Below, piece after piece: positions 31,419 to 41,964 of a stretch of 64,000 nucleotides of DNA. The notes beneath the pieces were generated by a model, which was not told the DNA's origin, did not search any database, and saw only the letters and a program-made list of their open reading frames with translations. Position 1 is the stretch's first letter; each line of letters starts with the position of its first letter. Location: NCBI GenBank assembly GCA_027475525.1, contig JAMWFC010000066.1:62001-126000 (forward strand), in the 5' to 3' direction. A program made the translations under genes and the position numbers. The stretch comes from Macrolepiota albuminosa. Taxonomy: Eukaryota > Basidiomycota > Agaricomycetes > Agaricales > Agaricaceae.

Positions 31419-32804
31419 ATGTCTGCCACAAACGCTCCTAGCTCCAATGTACTTGCGGAAACCTTATCGCTTCTCAAATTTTTCCCCCTCAGCTACTTGA
31501 AATACGAAATCCACACTTATCAAAGGCAACTCCATGATAGCGTTTTACCCGACGACTCAAGTGACTTTGAACAAGATTTGGAAATTTTCCGCATGCTTGA
31601 GACCACCGCAGTCACCCTCTCTACCACTGACAATGAAAGTTTCGTTGCTGCTGCCATTGAAGGATCGGTCAAGGACAATGGTCCGATCACCCTTGTTCTC
31701 GCAAAGAACAGGAACTATAATCATCATGACCAAGAGATCTCGGAAGAGTTTCTTCAAACGCTCCAACGTTCCATTGATTTTAAACAGGCTTTAAAGTTCC
31801 TCGTAATCCACGGTAGAGACAATATTAACGAACGCATTCGAACACTCCGTCAATCGTTTTTCAAGGAGTTGCTTTCATACATTGCCTCTCATTCCTTTGA
31901 CGAGTCAGCAGGAGAAGAGTTTCGTAATCGTTTCACAGCGACTGTCATCAATGACAGAAAGTGGGGCAACAAGTCTTCCCAGGAGATCCTTGAGTACATC
32001 ATCGGATTCATTCGTTCGGTACAGGAACTGGATAACGACATTGAGGCCAGCCATACTCGCTTCGTCGACCTTGTTATCTATGCTCTCATGTTGAAGACTT
32101 CTCGATACATAGCATTCCTTGTACAGACAAGCAAGGATACATACGAGGATTGGTATTCTGAACTCAGGAGATTCTGGAATGCCCTTGAGCAGATTGCCTA
32201 TTTCCACAGGATCGAGAAACTTATGAGATTTGTCCACAAACGCACTGTCACAATTCGCTGGGCAAACAACGTATCAAATCCTTCGATAAAGAGTACTGAT
32301 GCTGTTGCATGTCGACCACCATCACTACTAGCAAGACAGTTATTCATGGATTTCCTAAAGCCAGATCTCCGTTTTGGACCTCCGATCCCTGTAAATGTCC
32401 GGGAAGAACGATTTCAGCGCGTGGAACGGCTGGTGAAGCGGAGGGCCCCCTCTGATTATTGGGACTCACCTGCTCAAGTATCTTTGTCTCTTCATCCTGA
32501 AATTCGCATCGCACTGGATCCAGCCATGACATCCGCGCCACATCGCCTAATTGGGTGTAGCATACGCAGCTGTCTCTGTTGTACTTTGTGGCTTGATGCC
32601 TACAGCCATCATGAGCCCTCAGTTCCCAGATGGTGGTTGTCCCGTTTTGGACAAGAGATTGATGTCGGATGGACTCTTCCTGGTGAAAATACTGGAATTG
32701 CAGCTATTCTCCCTATCGACCGAACTGTCCTTGAAGCTGTTCAGCAAGAAATGTATTACCGCATGCTTGAGTTCGTTGATATTCATAAATTACAGTATCT
32801 CTGA
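31419..32804 (+). CDS. OTT_1508-like deaminase family protein (deaminase 2)
   Basis: The frame is open from an ATG at 31233, but the ATG at 31419 is preferred because the first 62 codons read like non-coding sequence; this gives about 461 residues. Deaminase signature: H-P-E (in S-L-H-P-E-I-R-I-A) and C-L-C-C (in I-G-C-S-I-R-S-C-L-C-C-T). The N-terminal domain is related to deaminase 1: both have a V/I-F/L-R..L......T, A-x-N-R-x, R...L-R..F pattern. The two genes are divergent paralogues with low overall identity. The stop lies 97 bp from the stop of the convergent rvt gene. The catalytic residues look intact; the function is unknown. Confidence 0.75.
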   Translation: MSATNAPSSNVLAETLSLLKFFPLSYLKYEIHTYQRQLHDSVLPDDSSDFEQDLEIFRMLETTAVTLSTTDNESFVAAAIEGSVKDNGPITLVLAKNRNYNHHDQEISEEFLQTLQRSIDFKQALKFLVIHGRDNINERIRTLRQSFFKELLSYIASHSFDESAGEEFRNRFTATVINDRKWGNKSSQEILEYIIGFIRSVQELDNDIEASHTRFVDLVIYALMLKTSRYIAFLVQTSKDTYEDWYSELRRFWNALEQIAYFHRIEKLMRFVHKRTVTIRWANNVSNPSIKSTDAVACRPPSLLARQLFMDFLKPDLRFGPPIPVNVREERFQRVERLVKRRAPSDYWDSPAQVSLSLHPEIRIALDPAMTSAPHRLIGCSIRSCLCCTLWLDAYSHHEPSVPRWWLSRFGQEIDVGWTLPGENTGIAAILPIDRTVLEAVQQEMYYRMLEFVDIHKLQYL

Positions 32805-32901
32805 CAGCTGTGAGGGCGATAATTTGGCTTCAATTTCTACGTCTAATAGATACATAGGCATCTAATGCCCCCAAATCTTCTCACACATGTTCCCACACCT
32901 T

Positions 32902-35522
32902 TCATTGATCCACCTTCATTCGTGAGGTCCTGAACAATTGCACCATCCCAACGGGAATAAGAGACGAGTTAACCACTTCCCAGCTGCCAAACCGCTTCAC
33001 CACTTCTTCGCCATAGAGTGACACAAGCCATTGCTCGTACCAGTCGAGATCATCCCATGTACAATTAGTCTTCGCTTGCGACAGATAAGATTGGACAACA
33101 GGTGTCTTGTGTACCCGTGTCAATCCTTTAACCGTCAACATGTATTCATAGCGGTGTCTCCATCCACACAACCACGACTCACGTAACGAAATGAATTCGT
33201 CGAAGGCCATAAATGGGCCTTCCTTGCCCGGGAAGGTTTTTGTGGGGTCGTCCCAAAAATCCTTGAGGTCTTTGTACACCGATTTATCCTGTTTAGCAAG
33301 AGCCTCAAAACTCAATGCTTCCTCATCATCGAAGCTCTGCCTCAATCCAAACATCTCTATCATTGGATGACGAAGCTCGAGACCGCCTCTGCTGATAGGG
33401 AGGTAAAAGTATCCCTGCGGCAGGTCCTTGATACCGAAACGCATCTCAACGACAGAGCGCAGGTAGGCTACAGCGCCCCCTTGAACATTTGGGAACAGTT
33501 CTTGCTGGATTCGAGCGAGGGTGCTGATGATATCGGTAAGATGAGCGTTACCAAAGCACGGCGCGGGTCGTCCACCGAAGTTCCTCACAAAGAAAGCCAT
33601 GTACTTGTTATACACATTGACCCAACCAAAAACCGATTTTGTCGCTGAAAGCTGCCGCCGAAGCTCAACAATATGGACATCGACCTGTTTCTGGTCAATT
33701 ACGAATCGGGTTTTCGATGGATCGAAATAGAGGAAACTCCAACGAATGTCACCCTCAGGAAGTCCAGAAGGCCTCGTCGTCCCGACGCATGTCGAGCCAG
33801 TTTTACTCGCGTTGAACTTGAGACCAACAAGATCAGCATACACATTCATTTCCTTCCATCCCGTAGCGCATTTCTCCGGGTCAGCGTCCCAAAGCCAAAG
33901 ATCATCATGCAAGCGGTACAAGAAGAGGCCATTGGCCTTTTGGTTGACAGCAAAGTCCATGACAAACAGAATAACTTCACCACAAACGCTACTAAGAGGA
34001 TAGCTGAAGGGTGTTCCACGAACTCTTGTGCGAACCTGGCCAGATGGATCGCTTTGGAAACGCAGCGGCGTGCGAAGGAACCGTTGGAAGAATGAAGACC
34101 ATTCTTTTGAGACGCCAAAAAACTTCAGTATGGTGAGGATGGATTGGTGAGGGAGGGAAGGGCCAAACCACTCTAGGTCAGAGCGGACGACAGCATAGGA
34201 CCCGTGCAATACAGTATTGAGCAAAGCTTCGGTAGCCATGATCTGTAACAGCTTCTGATTGACTGAAGCTGGGTCCAGGCCATCCTCACTGGGTTGATCC
34301 AGGCGATTGTAATCATATGCAGGCTGTTTCGAAAACCGCTTCGATGACGACAACTGATTAAGAAAGAATTGCCTCTGCTGCTGCTGACGGTAATCGTCAA
34401 TGCTACATTTATTTCGTAATTGTTCGACATTCTTCTTGTAATTTTTGACTGGATGAGGTCTTTTCCATGCTTTGCTATCCAGAAATCGTCGGAACGAAGC
34501 CTTCAGCTTCACCTGCCAAGAGATTCCAATATGATGAAGCAATAGAGCGTCGATGATGTCTGGATCCGTAAATGCCCTATGGATTTGGTAAGCAATATTC
34601 CGAGTGGTGAACAACTATTATGTCCTTACCGATATTTTCCACTAAGATGGCGACGCATTTCCACAAGTACACCCTCTGTAGGCCACGACCAGGTGTCAAG
34701 ACTAGCCATTCGCATGGTGAGAACGCTAGCCAGTTCTACCAAAACGATCGAGTTGCTGAGGATTTCGTTCAATGTTTTCCTCTTGCTCTCGTCCATGAGG
34801 TCCGACCCAAGAACCCCACGGACGATGATCTCAACCTTCTTGGTAGTGAACGTTTCCCTTTTGAGAGAATCTTCCAGTGACTTCGTTTCTTCTCGGAGGT
34901 TCTGTAGAGCCTTGGTCGCTTCTTCGGAGGAAAAGAGATCGTGGAGGTAAGATTCGAGAGCCTCAGTATCGACTTTGGCGTCCTCGAAAATGATGGAATT
35001 GAGTCGAGCAATTTGATCATGCATCTCTTGCCTTCCCGCTTTTTGGGCGCCTTCGTTGGTGACAGACTCAGTCTTTCCGCCTTTGAAACCTGGGAGAGCA
35101 ACGGACGAATCTCCACTCGCAATCCATTCATTAAAGAGGCTGCCAAACAGCTTTGCACCGTCAAAACGCATGAGCGAATGGCGTATGTGGCCCTCTAAAG
35201 TGTCGATCCAGCTCCTGAGGATGTCGCCATCGAAGTTAGGATCTTGTTTTGCCTGTGGAAGCCACATACGAAGATTGGCAAGATTGAGCTTCCCGCTCAC
35301 GCTATCCCCTTCGTCTACTGATCCTGAGCCTGACCAAGATTGGACGGCCTCAAGTAGAAGCTCAACTTTCTCGGTAAGGTTATCACCGCAGGCATCGGCC
35401 GCTTGAAGCACCTTGGCATGCTTCTGGTAGCTTAAACGCTGTTTCTCCAGTTCCTCAAGTTTTGTAGATGTGATGAACTGGAGGGTTTGTCCGAAAGCAG
35501 AGGATGCAGTAGAGCTGTGCAT
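32902..35522 (-). CDS. rvt: rvt: domesticated single-copy reverse transcriptase-related protein
   Basis: Two exons, 35522-34630 and 34576-32902, are joined by a 53-bp GTAAGG...CATAG intron (R-A-F-T-D at the junction), giving about 855 residues. The ATG at 35522 is used; codons above it have no ATG. The N-terminal 300 residues are charged and helical with a coiled coil. The RT core has the first catalytic Asp in R-S-D-L-E-W-F and the active site L-H-D-D-L-W-L-W, the form characteristic of rvt proteins rather than of LTR, LINE or DIRS elements. There is no RNase H, integrase or endonuclease. Rvt proteins are long-lived cellular genes in fungi, some animals, plants and bacteria, with polymerase activity but no mobility. 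No stops or frameshifts, in contrast with every retroelement RT in the window. Confidence 0.9.
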
Positions 35523-36140
35523 CACGAGAAACGCGAGGAACAAGAAGTGGGTGATTAATGTCGATGTGGGAGCTGAAGCACCACAGGGTGCACGAAGGGT
35601 GAATTAGTAGATCATGATATACCTGGCTATTCGGCCCCGAAAGCAACCCGTAGACTCATTGGCGGGTCCTCATGAGTCCACAGAATGAGACGGCTACTCA
35701 TCTTCGGTGAAACTTGTCCATTTTCAAAAGGCTTGTTGAAATTCATCTTTTTCTTCTCGATTTATCTGAGTTTGCTAAGGCGAGGTATAAGTGTAATTTT
35801 GTAAGAGGAAGTGCATAGTAGTCGATAGAGGATGGTGTTATGGTGTAATCCTGATTACCCTAGATGACTCAAAAAAAGTCACGGTTCCTCAGGAACCCTC
35901 ATTCTGACTCGCGAGTGGAGCAGAATGCTACGACAAATCAAAAGATGACTTAAAGAAAAGCAGTCACCTTTTTGATGGAAAATGTACCGAGGAGCGAAAG
36001 AAACCATTGTCAAAGACGATCGTCGATATCCGTGCCGAGTTCAGTAGACGGTGAAATTTCCACGGTAACAAACCTTTGCCGCCCACAAATTATCAAACCC
36101 ATGGTCTTTGGATTGTGAATGATTTCTATCTCTATATTGA
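35523..36140. other. Intergenic region upstream of rvt and of the coiled-coil gene
   Basis: This divergent promoter region of about 0.6 kb holds no open frame with coding features. It contains a T/C-rich stretch and a near-palindromic CGGTTCCTCAGGAACC at about 35882-35897 that could be a regulatory site; no factor is assigned. Confidence 0.4.
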
Positions 36141-36905
36141 ATGTCCACTCCTAGTCTTTTGCAGGATGGCAACCCACTCCCCCATACTGATTCAATGGTC
36201 TCCTCGTCTTCCCAACCCGAGACCTCGTCTAACCCCGACGGGTACCGTGCGTCACCCGCTATAATGTGTGGCACCGAGCGCCTTCTCGTCGTGTACGAAG
36301 AAGAAATGGCGCGCGTCGAAGCCCAGCACAAGAAGCAGATGGACGACGTCGCGGCGCGTTTCGACGAATTTCGGTACTTTGCGACGCAAGAGCAGCTCAA
36401 GCTCGAGGATCGGATATATTTGCTCGAGGCCGAACTAGCAGCGAGAGGGGTAGACATGCCACCACTGGCGAAAGGTCACGTCCCTGGACAGACAACTGGC
36501 ACCACGTCGGATATGGAGGATATACTGGACGTGGAGACAATCCACCTCGTGCGAGACCTTGCACGCCTCATTAAGAGTGCAGAGATGACGACGACTCGGA
36601 CACCACGAGGATTAGAAAACAATACACTCGACGTAAATCACATACCAGAGTTCTTTCTACCCGCTCTTGCTCAGTACCTGGCTTCCCATCGAACGGCCTT
36701 GCGTGACCTACAAGAAAAGCTTCGTGCTGTCGAAAGGGAACGCGATGCGCTTAGAGAGATTATACCGATCACCCCACCACGACCAATACACAAAAAGAGT
36801 AACCTCGTTGCCCCCGCTTCTTTCTTTGTACCTTCGTCATTGAGGCACGAGGCGCGAGAGGCGAACTCAAATAGTCCATTAGGCGCCGGTACGTGGATCA
36901 GTTGA
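36141..36905 (+). CDS. Coiled-coil hypothetical protein
   Basis: An open frame of 254 codons without introns. Residues 45-100 (E-E-E-M-A-R-V-E-A-Q-H-K-K-Q-M...) and 190-215 (L-Q-E-K-L-R-A-V-E-R-E-R-D-A-L-R) have heptad patterns of a coiled coil, separated by an acidic linker. The first 40 residues are S/P-rich. No enzyme motif or membrane segment. GC-rich with good codon bias, so probably a real gene; a scaffold or cytoskeletal role is only a guess. The first ATG is taken as the start. Confidence 0.6.
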   Translation: MSTPSLLQDGNPLPHTDSMVSSSSQPETSSNPDGYRASPAIMCGTERLLVVYEEEMARVEAQHKKQMDDVAARFDEFRYFATQEQLKLEDRIYLLEAELAARGVDMPPLAKGHVPGQTTGTTSDMEDILDVETIHLVRDLARLIKSAEMTTTRTPRGLENNTLDVNHIPEFFLPALAQYLASHRTALRDLQEKLRAVERERDALREIIPITPPRPIHKKSNLVAPASFFVPSSLRHEAREANSNSPLGAGTWIS

Positions 36906-37573
36906 TCCCCATCACGAAGTCGAAGGCTGATGCATGATTGGTGAAATGTTTTGATTGTCGCACGACAGCTTCTCCGTCTGACTCTGGAAGTATTCCGAAA
37001 CACCCGCGAATGTGACAGAAGGAGTTTCATGCGAGAGCCGATGAACAAACACTGACGGGGAAGAAATCTTTCATATGCGGCTGCAATGCGCGAACTCTGA
37101 GATCTCGTTATATATATACCGGGACCACTCATGACGTGGCAGGGTCTCTCCAGCCTCTTGGGCAAGTCAATGTCCACCGGGCACAATGGGATTATGAAGC
37201 TATCATACGCTATCAGAATTTCTCAAGTGCCCAATGCACCGCCGATCCTTATCCGAGGTTCGATTCCTGCGGATTGGTCTATTCTTTCGCACGGTTTTGG
37301 CTGGGAGGGCAAGGCGGTGAGAATGGCAATGTTGTTTTCTTGGCTTAACTTGAAGCATAGTATAACAAGATGTGATAGTTCAAATCAACATTGAATGAAC
37401 ATATCGATTAACAAAGATGTTGCAATTAGCAGTTCTCCTCACCAAAAATAGACACCCTAGTGCTATTCCTAGAATACACGAAAAAAAAAACAATAAGGCT
37501 AAGTAAAAAAATCACAACACGTTAGCAATAATAGGATACCACACGGAACACAAGTTGCTAGCTTGACAAGCGC
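36906..37573. other. Gap without a recognisable gene
   Basis: No convincing coding sequence. A GGTTCGATTCC at 37258-37268 resembles a tRNA B-box but no matching acceptor stem or A-box was found. The right end is A/T-rich and probably holds the 3' end signals of the SWI3-like gene. Confidence 0.4.
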
Positions 37574-39647
37574 TCAACTAAGTGACAACATACTCCCCTC
37601 CGCAACCGGCCCACTATCCCCGGCCATATCCCCAGTGACACTCTGCAGGACAGGACCCTGGTTGGACGTCCCCAAACTCACTGCGCCAACATGAACCGCG
37701 CCCGTCCTCGCCATCTCCGCCCTAATCCCCTCAAGCGCCCTCGTCAGTCCTGTGCGTTCCGCGACAAGTTTCATCCTCTCGCCCTCCAACGTCCTGCGCT
37801 CGTCCTCCAATATCCCTTCCAGCTCCTCGAACGCCTGCATCTTCACCTCGAGCTTGGTGAGCGTTAGCCGGATCAGCTGGGAAAGCGACGATCGTATGTG
37901 AATGTCCTCCGCGTCCGCGAGCGCCTGTGCGGCTTTGGCAGATGCACTCAACGCGAGCCCCGCTGCGCGTTGGACTTTGGAGTGAGGAATCTTGGGGACG
38001 GGTTTGGGTGACAGGGGAGTAGCGGACTCGGCTTTGGTAGGGACGTTTTCTGCACCATCTTCATCCATCTTGTCATCGTCTTTGGTTCCCTCCTTCTCAG
38101 CTTCTGCGCCACCGTTCTCCTTTTCGCCCTCACTGGCATTTTCCTCTTTCACCTCACCGTCCTTCGTCAGGTCGCCCAAAGCGGCCTTCGCTGCCTCCGC
38201 AGCGACGCTGGGGCCCACTACGCCCGCGAGGAACGCAACCACACTCATGACGGGGTTGTCAGCCTGCTCGAACGGGATCCTGCCGAACCTGAGCGGGCCC
38301 ATGTCGCCTTCTGCCCGGAGATACGGGTCCTCGATAGGCAGCTCCAAGAAGCGCTTGATGCACTGCTGTGAGCTGCGTGTGCCGACGTGTTCTTCAATTT
38401 TACTCCAATCATCGTCGTACATCTCGACACCCTCGAGAAGCCTCAACGTCTCCTCGTCGGTCCAGTCGGCTGAACCGCCAAAGGGCGTGACGCTCCCTGC
38501 CTGTGTTAGCTTGACGAAGTCGCCTGAGAACATGGTGGTTGGGAAACGACCGTCGAGGTAGCACGGCGCGCACAGTGTGTATTTTTTGTCCTTGAGGGAA
38601 TGATACCGCACAGAAGTGCAGTCTGCGCCGCAGGTGTCGCAGGTGTACGTCTGGGACACGGCACTACCGTTTGTAACAGCGCCGTTGGCGAGGCTGGCGG
38701 CGTCGGTGGCGCTCACGGGCCGCGAGGCTTTGGAGGTGGTTTGGTAGATGGTATTGCGCAGTTCGAGGGAGGCGGGCGTGGAGGTGGCAGGGACGAGGGC
38801 AGCGCTTGTTTGGGCATTGGAGGGGTGGGAGGGACGTGTCCCTGGGTGCATGGATTGGAGACCACGGGGGGTGTCGAGTATGACACGGAAGTGGCCGGTG
38901 AATGGGGGTGCGAGGGACGCTGGGCGGGCCTCAGGGTCGATCTATTAAAGTATGGTTAGAGATGTGGGCTGTAGGGAGGGAAATGCGTACTTGGTAGTTG
39001 ATAAGACCCCATTGTTCGAGGAATGCATGGACACGCATGATGGCACAGACATCGCCGGACAAGTTTCGTCTACAGGCTGTGACGGTGAGATACTCTGTAG
39101 GGCGCAGACGGTACGTGTTAATCATGAAATCACGGTAATCCTTGTATATTGCGGGTGTTTTGCTCCTGTTTCGCGAGTTGAAGAACTCGGGCAGCGAACG
39201 CTGCTCGACAGGGTGGATCTGGGACATGTCGAACCACGCCGAGTACGACGGGATAATGACCTCGTGCGTTTGCGCTGCGAGATACTTGCGCGCCTGTTCC
39301 TCGAGCCGCTGGCGCGTCGCCTCGAGCTGGGCGGGGTCTTCGTCGTCGTTCTCGTCCCCCGAGTCATTATCTTCGTCCACACCGTCGTTCATGGACACGT
39401 CTCCAGCATCGTCGTCATCACCCTCCTTAAGGACACGGACTCTGCCGCCATTCTCAGGGCGAGATTGGGATGGCACATCGGGAGGTAGGTTGCCAATGTC
39501 TGTTGATTGGATGGGCTCATTCTCGCCGCGCTTGCCAGGGGCGTTGTCGAGGTCGACGGCGGTGACACCCTGGTTTACGGTGAGCTTTATGCGTTTGGAG
39601 TCGGCGACGCTTGGACCAGGCGATCCGCTGCGTTTTGGAGAGTGCAT
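37574..39647 (-). CDS. SWI3/RSC8-type chromatin-remodelling subunit (SWIRM-ZZ-SANT)
   Basis: Two exons, 39647-38991 and 38941-37574, with a 49-bp intron (GTACGC...TTAATAG), give 674 residues. The order is: acidic, S/P-rich N-terminus; SWIRM domain (about residues 130-215; [10 protein letters not shown] and [11 protein letters not shown]); ZZ-type zinc finger (C-x2-C-x2-D-C...C-x2-C); SANT domain (D-W-T-D-E-E-T...W-x3-E-E-H-V-G); C-terminal leucine-rich coiled coil. This is the arrangement of Swi3, Rsc8 and the S. pombe Ssr proteins, scaffold subunits of the SWI/SNF and RSC complexes in the nucleus. The ATG at 39647 is chosen; an upstream in-frame ATG at 39716 would overlap the divergent neighbour's leader. 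The start is about 115 bp from that of the GFA gene. Confidence 0.93.
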
Positions 39648-39762
39648 GGCCGAATTTTGACGCTGTGGTTGGTGTGCAAACCACGTATGTTGCCCTGCAT
39701 GCTCAAATCCACACATGTATAAACAATATCAAATGTCGCGTCGTCCGTGTTTATTATTACTA

Positions 39763-40920
39763 ATGTCGAGTTTTGTCAAGGCCAGCTGCCATTGCAAAGT
39801 CAATGTATTCAATCTTGCTCTTGCTCTCCCCGTCTCAGCTGTCCTATGTCACTGCAACGTCTGCCGACACTGTACGGGTCAACTCATGGCCCAAGTTGTT
39901 CCTATCATTGGAGTTCCCTTGGCCTCTTCCTCGACTTCTGAGCCTGCAGATCTTTCTACTCTAACTCCATACAGGTCCTCTTCTACACATACCCGCTGGT
40001 TCTGTGGCTGCTGCTCTGCACACATGTTCTGGGAGCTCAACAACCACATCCCTGGGTCCTCTTCCAATTGGTTTGTCACTATAGGAACACTTGAGCACAC
40101 CGAAGAGACCATCGATTACTCAACTTCAGCTCACTTGTGGATCAAGGATACCCTTGATGGTGGTATCGCTAATCACCTACCGACGATATCTGGCGTCAAA
40201 CTCCCACGCTTCGCCACTAAATTCGGAGACTCCGAAATCCTTTCTCTTGACTGGACAAATCTCCCCTCATCCACACACACAGAACAAGACTGTCTTCACA
40301 TCTCCTGCCACTGCAAATCCAACACATTTTACATCACCCGTCCCACCCATGCCTCCTCTCTCCCCTTCTCCCCCTACCCTGACCTCACACATGCTTACAT
40401 CTCCCATGCTACTTCTATCCTGCTCAACCCCCATGACGAGAAATGGTGGTTGCGCCCCCTCGGCTCACCAAACCCTACACGCTATCTAGCAGGGCACTGT
40501 GCATGCACATCCTGCCGTACCTCCAGCGGATCCCCAATCCAAAGCTGGGCCTTTGTCCCCAGCACCAACATTTTCTTCTCCAGATCTGGTGAACGACACA
40601 ATGACAATGACAATGGTATCAAGTTGTGTCTGCACTCTCAGGAACACCGTCCACCTGGCCTACAGCACTACACCTCAAGCAAGGGAAGGAACCGGGAGTT
40701 CTGCGCAACATGTGGCGCGACTGTATTTTGGTGGGGTGAGGAGAGGCCCGAGTTGGTTGATGTATCTGTTGGACTAGTTGATGAGAGGGAGTGGGGCGCA
40801 AGGGCAGAGAGCTGGTTTGAGTGGTGGAAGGGACGTGTGAGTTTTGAGGAAGATGCTGTGGACCGGAGGTTGGTTGGTGCGTTGGAGGAAGGGTTAAGGG
40901 CATCCGAATTGATGGCATGA
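39763..40920 (+). CDS. Protein with two GFA (Mss4-like, CENP-V/GFA) domains
   Basis: No introns; about 385 residues from the ATG at 39763 (an in-frame ATG at 39715 is also possible). Two tandem zinc-binding modules: S-C-H-C-K-V...C-H-C-N-V-C-R...C-G-C-C (residues 7-90), and S-C-H-C-K-S...G-H-C-A-C-T-S-C-R...C-A-T-C-G-A-T-V-F (residues 180-330). Both follow the CxC / CxxC / CxxC layout of GFA-fold proteins, named after a glutathione-dependent formaldehyde-activating enzyme; most fungal members have unknown substrates. Divergent from the SWI3-like gene, with which it shares a very short promoter. Confidence 0.85.
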   Translation: MSSFVKASCHCKVNVFNLALALPVSAVLCHCNVCRHCTGQLMAQVVPIIGVPLASSSTSEPADLSTLTPYRSSSTHTRWFCGCCSAHMFWELNNHIPGSSSNWFVTIGTLEHTEETIDYSTSAHLWIKDTLDGGIANHLPTISGVKLPRFATKFGDSEILSLDWTNLPSSTHTEQDCLHISCHCKSNTFYITRPTHASSLPFSPYPDLTHAYISHATSILLNPHDEKWWLRPLGSPNPTRYLAGHCACTSCRTSSGSPIQSWAFVPSTNIFFSRSGERHNDNDNGIKLCLHSQEHRPPGLQHYTSSKGRNREFCATCGATVFWWGEERPELVDVSVGLVDEREWGARAESWFEWWKGRVSFEEDAVDRRLVGALEEGLRASELMA

Positions 40921-41964
40921 TGTTTGGTGCTTGTGTTCTTTCGTTTCCAACTGTGTAACTCTTGTCGTGGTGAGCGCATCGCCTCATTCATTTATGAATA
41001 ATCGAGAAACTGAGTAGATCACTTGGGAGGAAAGTTTCAAGTTGTGTGCTAAGACATGAACAGTAGGTATTCTTTTGCATCATCTCAATCCACACAGTGC
41101 ATAGGTGTTTTGCGTATATGTCCTGGAATTGTGCTTGAATAGCCTTTTAGTGCCTTGTGCCTCGGTCAAGAAGCTCGATCCTTTAAAGCTGTTTACGGGC
41201 ATTACCAAAATCTTAAACTGGGACCTCATTGTCATTTTTGAATTCATCACCCTCTTTTCGATATAATCGTAACTCAAGCTATGGGTCTGGAATCCTTGGC
41301 GCGATGAGTACTACTTTTGGCCTTGCTCTACACTTACACTTTCTCTCGGAAGATGCCGCCTAACACTCAAGTTCAGCCAGGCAGAACAGGTGGTCCCACA
41401 CTATAGGTTTGACATGTATAATCAGAGATACATATCGTGCAGACAATGAGAAAAAAGAAAATGACGACCAAGAGAGGCGAAGTCGGCAGGTATAAGTGGA
41501 AGAAAATAAGGTTACGTCCAAGTAAAAGCAAGGTCTGGTGCAAATGATTACCTATGATTACAGGAGTCCTCGTCCAGATTTCCAACGTTTATGTTGAGAA
41601 CGTATAGTAAAGGTATCCTTACACGCTCGATCAACCAATATCAACAGTCTACCATGAGAAAATTTCATCAGGCCGGCATGGCCAGAAGTCAATCTTCAAC
41701 TTTTAAACAAAAAACGCCCTCGATCTCTAACTTATCTACCTCGTTCTCGTCCCTGAAGTTAAAATCAAGGCCTTCAAGGAAAACAAACGACGAGATGTGT
41801 CACTGTGCAATTTCAATTTATGGTATTTATATTTCAATAGTAATACACTGTGAACATGTCACAAATCCAGCAGCAGATGTGCTTAGCAACTCATAATTTG
41901 TTTGTTTGTTTGTTTTTCTTTTTTTCTGTTGATCAGCAAGTTAATTACTGACTTTGAATAACTC
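40921..41964. other. Gap between the GFA gene and the P450 gene
   Basis: No gene is supported. Short frames, for example a K/S/T-rich 101-codon stretch at 41591-41896, lack domains and splice context. A TTTG-repeat followed by a T-rich tract lies at 41898-41930. Confidence 0.4.

Noticed and set aside
37195..37285. Possible tRNA gene with GGTTCGATTCC B-box
   Set aside because: No A-box at the right distance and no matching acceptor stem; the T-arm pairing is imperfect.
41591..41896. 101-codon basic ORF beside the P450 gene
   Set aside because: Low-complexity S/K/T composition, no domain, and A/T-rich surroundings.
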